Both the position numbers and the translations under genes were made by a program. From assembly GCA_022402445.1 (NCBI GenBank), contig JAKRSF010000006.1, positions 336,540 through 400,539 of the forward strand: 64,000 nt of DNA, written 5' to 3'. The DNA comes from Cyanobacteriota bacterium. GTDB taxonomy: Bacteria > Cyanobacteriota > Cyanobacteriia > CACIAM-69d. The notes beneath the pieces are model-generated. The model did no database searches and was not told the DNA's origin. It saw nothing but the letters and a program-made list of their open reading frames with translations. How positions within the stretch are numbered: the first letter of the stretch is position 1; the number at the start of each line of letters is the position of its first letter. This document shows positions 36,017 to 44,585 of this stretch, one piece after another.

Positions 36017-37537
36017 ATGACTTTTTCTGGACACCCCCTAAGCGATCGCTACATCCTGGCCCTTGATCAGGGCACCACCAGCTCCCGGGCCATCCTCTTC
36101 AACCGCGCAGGCGACATCATCAGCGCCGCCCAGAAGGAATTTCCCCAACTCTTTCCCCAATCGGGCTGGGTGGAACATGACCCCATGGCGATCTGGTCGA
36201 GCCAAACCGCCGTCGCCACCGAGGCGATCGCCCAGGCGGGCCTGACTACGGAACAGATCGCCGCGATCGGCATCACCAACCAACGGGAAACCACCCTGGT
36301 GTGGGACCGGGCCACCGGGGAACCGATTTATAACGCGATCGTCTGGCAGGACCGCCGCACCGCCAGCGCGATCGATCGCCTCAAGGCCCAAGACCTCGCC
36401 CCCACCTTCCGCGCCAAAACCGGCCTGGTCCTCGATGCCTACTTTTCCGCCAGTAAACTCGCCTGGATTTTGGATCACGTCGAGGGGGCGCGGCGGCGGG
36501 CGGCGGCGGGGGAACTGGCCTTTGGCACCGTCGATAGCTGGCTGATCTATCGCCTCACGGGGGGCCAGGTCCACGTCACGGATGTGTCCAACGCCTGCCG
36601 CACCCTCCTGTTCAATATCCACGACCTGGATTGGGATGAGGACATTCTCAATATTTTTGATATTCCCCGCCCGATTCTGCCCACGGTCCAGTCCTCCTCA
36701 GAAATCTACGGGACCGTGATTCCGGGGATTTTGGGCGATCGCATCCCCATCGCCGGTCTTGCGGGGGATCAGCAGGCGGCCACGTTCGGCCAGGGCTGTT
36801 TCCAGGTGGGCCAGGGGAAAAATACCTACGGCACCGGCTGTTTTCTGGTGATGAATACGGGGGACCGCGCGATCGCGTCGAGCCACCAGCTCCTCACGAC
36901 GATCGCGTGGCAGCGGCAGGGCACGGTCACCTACGCCCTCGAAGGCAGCATTTTTATGGCCGGGGCGGTGATCCAATGGCTGCGCGACGGCCTGGGGTTG
37001 ATCCGCAGTGCCGCTGAGGTGGAGGCGTTGGCGCGATCGGTCCCGGACAATGGGGATGTGTATCTGGTACCCGCCTTTGCGGGGTTGGGGGCTCCCCACT
37101 GGGATGCCTACGCGCGCGGGACGGTGCTGGGCCTGAGTCGGGGCAGTACGGCGGGCCATCTGGCGCGGGCGGCGCTCGAGGGCATTGCCTACCAGGTGGT
37201 GGATGTGGTGAAGGCCATGGAGGCGGACAGTGGCATTGCCCTCCATGAGCTGCGGGTCGATGGGGGCGCGTCCAATAACGATCTGCTGCTGCAATTCCAG
37301 GCGGATTTGCTCGGTGTGCCCGTGGTGCGGCCTCGGGTGACGGAAACTACGGCCCTGGGGGCGGCGTTCCTGGCGGGGTTGGCGGTGGACTATTGGGATA
37401 GTGCCGATGAAATTGCGACCCTCTGGCGCGAGGGCAAACGCTTTGAACCGAAAATGGCGACGGGGGAGCGCGATCGCCTCCTGAACAATTGGTGGCGGGC
37501 GGTGGAACGGGCCAAGGGCTGGATCCAGGATGATTGA
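36017..37537 (+). CDS. glpK: Glycerol kinase
   Basis: The 506-residue enzyme phosphorylates glycerol to glycerol-3-phosphate with ATP. It has the FGGY-family start [18 protein letters not shown], then [57 protein letters not shown], and the phosphate-binding [13 protein letters not shown] and [18 protein letters not shown]. The C-terminal [20 protein letters not shown] closes the ATPase fold. The length is that of the family. No glycerol facilitator or glpD is adjacent. Confidence 0.95.
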   Translation: MTFSGHPLSDRYILALDQGTTSSRAILFNRAGDIISAAQKEFPQLFPQSGWVEHDPMAIWSSQTAVATEAIAQAGLTTEQIAAIGITNQRETTLVWDRATGEPIYNAIVWQDRRTASAIDRLKAQDLAPTFRAKTGLVLDAYFSASKLAWILDHVEGARRRAAAGELAFGTVDSWLIYRLTGGQVHVTDVSNACRTLLFNIHDLDWDEDILNIFDIPRPILPTVQSSSEIYGTVIPGILGDRIPIAGLAGDQQAATFGQGCFQVGQGKNTYGTGCFLVMNTGDRAIASSHQLLTTIAWQRQGTVTYALEGSIFMAGAVIQWLRDGLGLIRSAAEVEALARSVPDNGDVYLVPAFAGLGAPHWDAYARGTVLGLSRGSTAGHLARAALEGIAYQVVDVVKAMEADSGIALHELRVDGGASNNDLLLQFQADLLGVPVVRPRVTETTALGAAFLAGLAVDYWDSADEIATLWREGKRFEPKMATGERDRLLNNWWRAVERAKGWIQDD

Positions 37538-37573
37538 CGATTTACCCGTGATCGCGTTGATCTTGGGTTGTTG

Positions 37574-37626
37574 GTGCGTTCGGGGTGGGGGCGCGATCGC
37601 GTTGATTTGGACCGTACCGAACGCAC
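37574..37626. repeat. GTGCGTTCGG hairpin repeat (single unit)
   Basis: GTGCGTTCGG (37574-37583) pairs with CCGAACGCAC (37617-37626), 53 bases end to end, with an internal GCGCGATCGCG shared with the second unit at 32541-32592. It lies between the convergent 3' ends of glpK and glmS. Confidence 0.7.
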
Positions 37627-37659
37627 CCTACCGGCGATCGCGGGATTTTGGGCGGTTGC

Positions 37660-39597
37660 CTATTCCACCGTCACGGATTTGGCGAGATTGCGCGGCTGAT
37701 CCACATCCAGCCCCCGCCGCGCCGCAATGTGGTACGACAGCAACTGCAACGGAATCACGCTCAGCACCGGCGACAGCAGCTCCTCCACATCCGGTACCAC
37801 CAGCACCGTGTCAAAGGTTGAAGCGGTGGCCGCCACCTGGCTTTCGGTGGTGACCCCAATGATCCGCGAATCCCGCGCCTTGGCCTCCTGAGCATTGGAC
37901 AGGGTTTTGTCAAAGACGGATCCGGGCATGGCGATCGCCACCACCGGCACCTTTTCCTCGAGCAGGGCGATCGGCCCGTGTTTCAGTTCCCCCGACGGGT
38001 AGCCCTCCGCGTGGATGTAGCTAATTTCCTTGAGTTTGAGGGCACCTTCGAGGGCGATCGGGAAATTAATGCCCCGCCCAATGAACACAAAATCCCGCGT
38101 GTCACTAAACTCATGGGCCAGCGCTTCGATGCGATCGCCCTGGGTCTCCAAAATCCGCTCAATCTGGGACGGTAGCCCCTGCAACCCCGCCACCAGGCGA
38201 TCAATGGCCTCATCGCCCAGGGTTTGGCGCGCCTGGGCAAAATTCAGGGCCAGGGCATAGAACGCCAGCAGTTGAGTCACAAACGTCTTCGTGGCGGCCA
38301 CCCCCACCTCAATGCCCGAATGGGTCGGCACCGTGTAGTCCACCACCCGGCCAATGGTGTTTTCCGGGCGGTTGGTGATGCCAATGAGGTGCGCTTGGCG
38401 GCTGGCGTCGAGGGATTCCCGGCGATCGCGCTCCATCTCCAGGGCCGCGAGGGTATCGGTGGTTTCGCCCGATTGGGTCACGCCGATCGTGAGGGTGTGG
38501 GCCGTCGGCGGCGGCGGCGCGTAGCGAAACTCCGAAGCGTAATGGACCGTCGTCGGAATCCCGGCGATCTGCTCTAGGAGATAGCGCCCCACCAGCCCCG
38601 CGTGCCAACTGGTGCCGCAGGCGAGGATCTGGATCTGCTCCGTATTGCGGTACAAACTCGGGGGCACCGCCAGGGAAAAGGGCAACGGCCGGTGGGCGCG
38701 ATCGCCCGGCACCTCGTCCGCCCCATCAATCCAGCCCCCATCCCCCGTATAGGCTTCCAGGCAAGCGCGCACCACCGCCGGTTGCTCACAGATCTCCTTG
38801 AGCATGTAGTGGCGATAGCCCTGCTTCTCCACCAGCGTCGAACTCCAGTTGAGGATATGGGGGAATTTCACCCGGCGATCGCCCCCAAACCCATAAATTT
38901 CCACCCCCATCGGCGTCAATCGCGCCAGTTCCCCATTATCCAAACTCAGGACCGCCGGGGTATGGGGCACGATCGCCGGGGTATCCGACGCACAGAAAAA
39001 CTCCCCCTGACCAAAGCCAATGGAAATGGGAGCCTGCTGCCGCACCACGATCAGCTCATTGGGAAACTCCGGAGCCACAATCGCCAGCGCAAACGCCCCC
39101 CGCAACTGGGCGATCGCCCGGTTCACCGCCTCCAGCAGCAGCGCCCCCCCCAGCGGCCCCGCACAGCCCTCCGCTTGCAACCGGGCCAACTGCCGCGCGA
39201 TCAAATTCGGCACCACCTCCGTATCCGTCTCGGACCGGAACGCCACCCCCGCCGCCATCAGGTCATCGCGCAATTCCTGATAGTTCTCAATAATCCCGTT
39301 CTGCACCACCGCCACGCGATCGGTCGCATCCAGGTGCGGATGGGCATTGCGCTCCTCCGGTTTGCCGTGGGTGGCCCAGCGGGTATGGCCGATACCCACC
39401 CGCCCGTGGCTTTCGAGCCCTTCGAGCTTTTCCTGCAAATTATGGAGCTTGCCCCTAGCGCGAATGCAGTGGATCGCCCCCTCCTCAATCACCGCGATGC
39501 CCGCCGAATCATAGCCGCGATATTCCAGCTTCCGCAGCCCCTCCAGCAAGACGCCAACGGCCGACTGCATTCCGATATAGCCGACAATTCCACACAC
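37660..39597 (-). CDS. glmS: Glucosamine-fructose-6-phosphate aminotransferase
   Basis: The enzyme makes glucosamine-6-phosphate from fructose-6-phosphate and glutamine, the entry to UDP-GlcNAc. The start is the GTG at 39597, because the next codon encodes the catalytic N-terminal cysteine (CGIVGYIGMQSA) and AAGGAG lies about 9 bases upstream. A longer frame to 39654 would bury this cysteine. The 645-residue product has the glutaminase domain (IGHTRWATHGKPEERNAHPH) and two SIS domains (ILACGTSWHAGLVGRYLLE, GVTQSGETTDTLAAL, LPTHSG-like, SGELKHGPIALLEEKVPVV) with the C-terminal KSVTVE. The gene runs away from psaC. Confidence 0.95.
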   Translation of the reverse strand: MCGIVGYIGMQSAVGVLLEGLRKLEYRGYDSAGIAVIEEGAIHCIRARGKLHNLQEKLEGLESHGRVGIGHTRWATHGKPEERNAHPHLDATDRVAVVQNGIIENYQELRDDLMAAGVAFRSETDTEVVPNLIARQLARLQAEGCAGPLGGALLLEAVNRAIAQLRGAFALAIVAPEFPNELIVVRQQAPISIGFGQGEFFCASDTPAIVPHTPAVLSLDNGELARLTPMGVEIYGFGGDRRVKFPHILNWSSTLVEKQGYRHYMLKEICEQPAVVRACLEAYTGDGGWIDGADEVPGDRAHRPLPFSLAVPPSLYRNTEQIQILACGTSWHAGLVGRYLLEQIAGIPTTVHYASEFRYAPPPPTAHTLTIGVTQSGETTDTLAALEMERDRRESLDASRQAHLIGITNRPENTIGRVVDYTVPTHSGIEVGVAATKTFVTQLLAFYALALNFAQARQTLGDEAIDRLVAGLQGLPSQIERILETQGDRIEALAHEFSDTRDFVFIGRGINFPIALEGALKLKEISYIHAEGYPSGELKHGPIALLEEKVPVVAIAMPGSVFDKTLSNAQEAKARDSRIIGVTTESQVAATASTFDTVLVVPDVEELLSPVLSVIPLQLLSYHIAARRGLDVDQPRNLAKSVTVE

Positions 39598-39774
39598 GGT
39601 GCGCTGCTCCTTTTCTGCGACAGGCGGACGGATACGGGTGACCGGACCCTCCAAGAGACCCTTTTAACAGAATTCCCGGCCATAAATCTGGGCAAAAAAA
39701 GCAAAAGAGCACGCCCCGTAGCGTACTCCTTACCCTTTTCGATACTTTGCAGTCCCCAACCCCAGCCGCCCAGA

Positions 39775-39794
39775 CAAGGGGCTTAAGCCCCTTG
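39775..39794. repeat. 20-bp perfect palindrome CAAGGGGCTTAAGCCCCTTG
   Basis: This copy lies between psaC (which ends above it) and glmS, and matches three other dispersed copies in the window. It may act as a hairpin terminator for psaC, but no T-tract is present. Confidence 0.7.
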
Positions 39795-39850
39795 CCTCCG
39801 TCGATGCGGCAAAGATGGCGTCAGGGTTTGGGGCGATTGGATCACGGGCC

Positions 39851-40397
<547 letters not shown>

Positions 40398-41321
40398 CTA
40401 GGCGAGGCCCAGTTTGGCGAGGACGGGTTTGACGGAGACCATGTGGCGATCGAGGCCCAGTTCCGCCGGTGCGGCCCCGAGGGCGAGGGCCACTAGTTGG
40501 GACATGTGCAGGACGGGCAGGTTCAGGGGCGCGCCGATCGCCTTGGCGACCTCTGGCTGGCGGGAATCGAGGTTGAGGTGGCAGAGGGGGCAGGGGGTGA
40601 CGAGGCAGTCGGCTCCGGCGGCGATCGCGCTTTGGAGGTGTTTCCCGGCCATTTTGAAGGCGGTTTCGGTGGCGTAGCTCGACAGGGGCCAGCCGCAGCA
40701 TTGGGTGCGCCCGTCGTAGATCACGGCTTCGGCTCCGACGGCGCGGAAGAGGTTTTCGAGGGATTGGGGCGATCGCGGATTGTCGTAGGGCATATCATCC
40801 TGGGTGCGCAGCAGGTAGCAGCCATAGAAGGAGGCGCAGCGCAGCCCCGTCAGCCGCCGCGACACCCGCGCCGCAAGGCGATCGAGCCCATAGTCCCCCA
40901 CCAGCGCCCAGAGCAGATGTTTGACCTCAGTGGTGCCGCCATAGGGGGTGCAGCCGCGATCGCCCAGGAGGCTATTGATTTCGTCGAGGTAGGCCGGGTC
41001 GCGATCGCGGGCGCGCTTGAGCCGCTCATCCACATGGCCGATCACCCCCTGACAGGTGCTGCAATGGGTCAGCAGGGGCAAGCCCAACGACTCCGCCAGG
41101 GCAATATTGCGGGCATTAACCGTATCTTCCAGCAGTTGCGACTCTTCCTTGAACGTGCCGGATCCGCAGCAGGACGCCTGTTTCAGCTCCACCAACTCGA
41201 TCCCCAGGGCCTCCGTCAACACCGCCGTGGACTGGTACAGCTCCCGGCAAGCCCCCTGGGCCACGCAGCCGGGGAAGTAGGCATATTTCAAGGGGGTGGC
41301 GGTAACCATAGGACGGCTCAT
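40398..41321 (-). CDS. HdrB-like cysteine-rich (CCG domain) oxidoreductase subunit
   Basis: The 307-residue protein has two CCG-type modules: AYFPGC plus ASCCGSGTF plus HCSTCQ in the first half, and CASFYGCYL plus TQCCGWPLSSYA plus TPCPLCHLNLDS in the second. The two CX(n)CCX(n)CXXC sets bind iron-sulfur clusters, as in heterodisulfide reductase subunit B and the SdhE-type subunit of some succinate dehydrogenases. Cyanobacteria carry this gene as a stand-alone protein and its partner is not fixed. The start is the ATG at 41321 with an upstream GTG also in frame. It is upstream of psaC on the same strand. Confidence 0.85.
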   Translation of the reverse strand: MSRPMVTATPLKYAYFPGCVAQGACRELYQSTAVLTEALGIELVELKQASCCGSGTFKEESQLLEDTVNARNIALAESLGLPLLTHCSTCQGVIGHVDERLKRARDRDPAYLDEINSLLGDRGCTPYGGTTEVKHLLWALVGDYGLDRLAARVSRRLTGLRCASFYGCYLLRTQDDMPYDNPRSPQSLENLFRAVGAEAVIYDGRTQCCGWPLSSYATETAFKMAGKHLQSAIAAGADCLVTPCPLCHLNLDSRQPEVAKAIGAPLNLPVLHMSQLVALALGAAPAELGLDRHMVSVKPVLAKLGLA

Positions 41322-41324
41322 CAC

Positions 41325-41681
41325 GGGCGCTCAGGGCCTTTCTATTCTCCCACTGTCCCCTGGGACGCGATCGCGGTTTCCATCGGCGAATTTTCAGGGA
41401 ATTGTCGGGGGAGCGATCGCCCCAAAAGCCCGCCCTTGCTTAGGTTGTGGCCCCAGAAGCGAGCAATCGGCCGCGAAAGATTGTCCGCCATAGTTGCCGG
41501 TGACGCTTTCCGATAAGATTAAGAAATGCCCAAAATTACGCCATCTCGCGATCGCGTCAAACTCTGCCACCGTGCAGGTTTTTGGGTATTCTGCCATAGG
41601 AAAAAAATTTCAACCGCAGCCCGCAGGGAACGGATCAGTTCTGCGGGCTTCGTTCTCACAGGCACAGCATTAGGAGCCACC
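41325..41681. other. Intergenic region with acpP leader
   Basis: This 357-base region lies between the divergent HdrB-like gene and acpP. A T-rich GAAAAAAATTTC stretch near 41605 and a TTGCCGGTG...TAAGAT-like pair near 41490-41515 are possible promoter elements for acpP. TAGGAG at 41671-41676 is the acpP ribosome site. Confidence 0.35.
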
Positions 41682-41921
41682 ATGAACCCAGACATTCTAG
41701 AAAAGGTCCGCTCGATCGTCTCCGAGCAACTCGGCGTGGATGCGGCGGAAGTGAAACCCGAATCCAGCTTCACCGACGACCTCGGGGCCGATTCCCTCGA
41801 TATCGTTGAACTGGTGATGGCCCTAGAGGAGGAATTCGACATCGAAATTCCCGACGAAGAGGCCGAAAAAATCGCCACCGTGGGTCAGGCCGCCGAGCAC
41901 ATCGCCGCCGCCAAGGGCTAA
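41682..41921 (+). CDS. acpP: Acyl carrier protein
   Basis: The 79-residue protein has the 4'-phosphopantetheine site [21 protein letters not shown] with Ser38, and the usual acidic helix pattern. It starts at ATG 41682 behind TAGGAG. It carries fatty-acyl intermediates for fatty-acid synthesis. fabF follows 182 bases downstream, as is typical. Confidence 0.97.
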   Translation: MNPDILEKVRSIVSEQLGVDAAEVKPESSFTDDLGADSLDIVELVMALEEEFDIEIPDEEAEKIATVGQAAEHIAAAKG

Positions 41922-42103
41922 CGCCGCACCCAACGCGATCCATACAATTAGCTCTGGTAGCTCTGGTGGATCGCGCCGCTGGCCAACGTCACCGCTCACA
42001 CACCCGTTGGCCCCACCCGGTCCACTGCCGCGCGATCGCCCCGTCCCGTGTTCATTTCGGTGGCACCGCCGCCCCATTTCCATAGCCCATCCGTATCAAC
42101 ACC

Positions 42104-43408
42104 ATGACCACTTCAACTCCCATCGGCCCCGATGGCTCCACTGCACCGACCGCCGGGTTTTCGGGGGCGCGCCGCCGGGTTGTTGTGACCGGCCTCGGAG
42201 CCATTACGCCCATTGGCAACACCCTTGAGGACTATTGGCAGGGCCTAATGAGTGGCCGCAGTGGCATTGGCCCCATCACGGCGTTTGATGCGTCGAAACA
42301 TGCCTGCCGCATTGCCGGTGAGGTGAAGGATTTTGATCCGCTGGACTACATTGATCGCAAGGAAGCTAAGCGGATGGACCGCTTTTCCCATTTCGCGATC
42401 GCGGCGAGTAAGCAAGCCCTGGCGGATTCGGGATTAGAAATTACGGATCTGAATGCGGAGCAGGTGGGGGCTGTCATCGGGACGGGCATCGGCGGCCTGA
42501 AGGTGCTGGAAGATCAGCAGGAAATTTATTTGAATCGCGGCCCCGATCGCTGTAGCCCGTTCATGATTCCGATGATGATCGGCAATATGGCGGCGGGGCT
42601 GACGGCGATCCAGGTGGGGGCCAAGGGGCCGAATTCCTGCTCCGTGACGGCCTGCGCGGCGGGCTCGAATGCGGTGGGCGATGCCTTCCGCCTGATTCAG
42701 CAGGGCTATGCCCAGGCCATGTTCTGCGGCGGCACGGAGGCGGCGGTGACGCCCTTGGGCATTGCGGGGTTTGCGTCCGCCCGCGCCCTCTCGACGCGCA
42801 ATGATGACCCCACCCGCGCGTCCCGGCCCTTTGACCGCGATCGCGACGGTTTTGTGATGGGCGAAGGGGCAGGCATTCTGCTCATCGAAGAACTCAACCA
42901 TGCCCTCAGTCGCGGCGCGCGAATTTATGCGGAAATCGTCGGCTACGGCATGACCTGCGATGCGTACCACATGACCGCTCCGGTGCCTGGTGGTTTGGGG
43001 GCAGCCCGCGCGATCGGCCTTGCCCTCAAGGACGCCAACCTCACGCCCGATCAGGTGAGCTACATCAACGCCCACGGCACCAGCACCGGCGCGAACGACC
43101 CCACGGAAACAGCCGCCATTAAAACTGCCCTCGGGGAAGCGGCCTATCGCATCGCCGTCAGTTCCACCAAATCCATGACTGGCCATCTGCTGGGGGGTTC
43201 GGGTGGCATTGAAGCAGTTGCGACGGCGTTGGCGGTGGCGAATGATCGGGTTCCTCCGACGATCAATCTAGACAATCCCGACGAGGGCTGCGATCTGGAT
43301 TACGTGCCCCATAAGGCGCGGGAAATGCCGGTCCACGTCGCCCTATCCAATTCCTTTGGCTTCGGCGGCCACAATGTCACCCTTGTGTTCAAAAAGTACG
43401 AAGGCTAG
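42104..43408 (+). CDS. fabF: 3-Oxoacyl-ACP synthase II (KAS II)
   Basis: The 434-residue enzyme elongates acyl-ACP by condensation with malonyl-ACP. The catalytic triad is Cys in CSVTACAAGSNAVGDA (C184), His in INAHGTSTGANDPTE and His in STKSMTGHLLGGSGG. An N-terminal extension of about 22 residues precedes the RRVVVTGLGAITPIGN start. It is probably co-transcribed with acpP. Confidence 0.96.
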   Translation: MTTSTPIGPDGSTAPTAGFSGARRRVVVTGLGAITPIGNTLEDYWQGLMSGRSGIGPITAFDASKHACRIAGEVKDFDPLDYIDRKEAKRMDRFSHFAIAASKQALADSGLEITDLNAEQVGAVIGTGIGGLKVLEDQQEIYLNRGPDRCSPFMIPMMIGNMAAGLTAIQVGAKGPNSCSVTACAAGSNAVGDAFRLIQQGYAQAMFCGGTEAAVTPLGIAGFASARALSTRNDDPTRASRPFDRDRDGFVMGEGAGILLIEELNHALSRGARIYAEIVGYGMTCDAYHMTAPVPGGLGAARAIGLALKDANLTPDQVSYINAHGTSTGANDPTETAAIKTALGEAAYRIAVSSTKSMTGHLLGGSGGIEAVATALAVANDRVPPTINLDNPDEGCDLDYVPHKAREMPVHVALSNSFGFGGHNVTLVFKKYEG

Positions 43409-43466
43409 GGGCGCGATATCAATTAGGCTCAAATCCTAATTCCATCGCCACCAAATCGTTTGGGGC

Positions 43467-43486
43467 AAGGGGTTTAAACCCTTTGC
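43467..43486. repeat. Imperfect 20-bp palindrome copy
   Basis: CAAGGGGTTTAAACCCTTTG differs at one position from the perfect palindrome. It lies between fabF and the toxin-antitoxin pair, in a more AT-rich stretch. Confidence 0.6.
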
Positions 43487-43639
43487 CTCACTTTATGTAT
43501 TTAATCTTTTGATTCTTCGGTCACAATCTTTCAATGATCGAAAATGAAGACGAGCAGTATCCAAGCCCCACCAGCAAGCTTTTGCGCTTGCTAGTGGTCT
43601 CTACTGGCCCGAAGAAAGTCGCGTATATGTACGCAACTT

Positions 43640-43987
43640 TTACAACAGTAATGCCTCAATTTTTGCCTGAACCTCCTCGACAACACTTTCTGGAGCAACT
43701 TCCTTAAACTGAACCTCACGCGCTTGCCAGTCTAAGCTCTTGATCTGATCGACAAGGATTACCCCTTCAGTTTTTAGCCCATGGGGAAGAGCAACTTCAA
43801 AGGGATATCCCTTTTTTTTCCCAGTAATAGGCATGAATAGGGCCATAGAACTTTTCGAGTTATAGCTGTGCAGCGACAAGACAAAAGCAGGCCGTCTTCC
43901 CTGTTGCTCGTGACCTTTCGTCGGGTTAAAGTCTAGGTAAACGATGTGTCCCCGATCTGGAACGTATGAACTTGATGGAGCTACCAA
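43640..43987 (-). CDS. MazF/PemK-family toxin
   Basis: The 115-residue protein has the MazF fold: PDRGHIVYLDFNPTKGHEQQGRRPAFVLS, then the RNA-binding strand LFMPITGKKKGYPFEVALP and VILVDQIKSLDW. These features match sequence-specific mRNA interferases. It overlaps the 3' end of the antitoxin gene by 7 bases, so the two are translationally coupled. Confidence 0.9.
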   Translation of the reverse strand: MVAPSSSYVPDRGHIVYLDFNPTKGHEQQGRRPAFVLSLHSYNSKSSMALFMPITGKKKGYPFEVALPHGLKTEGVILVDQIKSLDWQAREVQFKEVAPESVVEEVQAKIEALLL

Positions 43988-44223
43988 GCTTCATTCCCCA
44001 CAGCGACTCCACTATCAATCTCAGAATGCAAATTCTCTGGAGTGATGGCAGAGACTAGCTCTTCTAGGGAGTAGCGCTTGCGAGGTCTAGGTTTTATCAC
44101 CAAGTTACCGTCGATCATCGAAAGACCAACCTCAGCGCCTTCAGTCAACTGAATCTCTTTGACCAAATACTGAGGGATCCGAATAGCTAGGCTATTGCCC
44201 CATCTAGCAACTGTCGCAACCAT
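43981..44223 (-). CDS. AbrB/MazE-family antitoxin
   Basis: The 80-residue protein begins MVATVARWGNSLAIRIPQYL and continues with the AbrB swapped-hairpin DNA-binding domain (VKEIQLTEGAEVGLSMIDGNLVIKP). A flexible acidic C-terminus should bind the toxin. It precedes the toxin gene, and MazE proteins typically repress their own promoter. Confidence 0.9.
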   Translation of the reverse strand: MVATVARWGNSLAIRIPQYLVKEIQLTEGAEVGLSMIDGNLVIKPRPRKRYSLEELVSAITPENLHSEIDSGVAVGNEAW

Positions 44224-44585
44224 AGGTCAGATTTCCCGTTTCAATTATTGAAGTGCCACACCATCGCAGCATCGCCTGATCGAGCTTTACGTGGAGAAAA
44301 CACGTTGTAGAAGGACTTTGCACACCTTAGCTCGTGTCAATCTGGCGAGAACCACTGTTCAGTCTTGAGGCAAGTATCTACAAAGTATCTACATCATAGC
44401 GGTTTGGCAAAATCCCGGCAAGATCTAAAAGCAACGATTTATATCGAGGGGCTTGAAGCGCCATCTAACCCCATAGCTTGAGGTGGCCCAATAATCTACC
44501 AGTATTAGCAGAGGAAAAGATCTATGCGTCTGCCGCGCTGCCCCCGACGATCGCGCCTTGGATCGCCGGGGTTTTCGGTTAACGC
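44224..44585. other. Intergenic region, AT-richer, near toxin-antitoxin pair
   Basis: This 362-base stretch carries the MazEF promoter region and the 3' side of the SLH gene. It lacks HIP1 for most of its length, and TATCTACA recurs (44379-44395). A hairpin lies at 44542-44571. Confidence 0.4.
44542..44575. terminator. Hairpin near the 3' end of the SLH gene
   Basis: CCCCGACGATC (44542-44552) and GATCGCCGGGG (44561-44571) pair with one mismatch; TTTT follows on the plus strand only. It could terminate read-through between the two regions, but strand polarity is unclear. Confidence 0.4.

Noticed and set aside
39598-39654. N-terminal extension of glmS to 39654
   Set aside because: GlmS needs an N-terminal catalytic cysteine, which the GTG at 39597 provides.
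38602-39786. Plus-strand frame of 394 codons
   Set aside because: Antisense to glmS, no recognisable domain.
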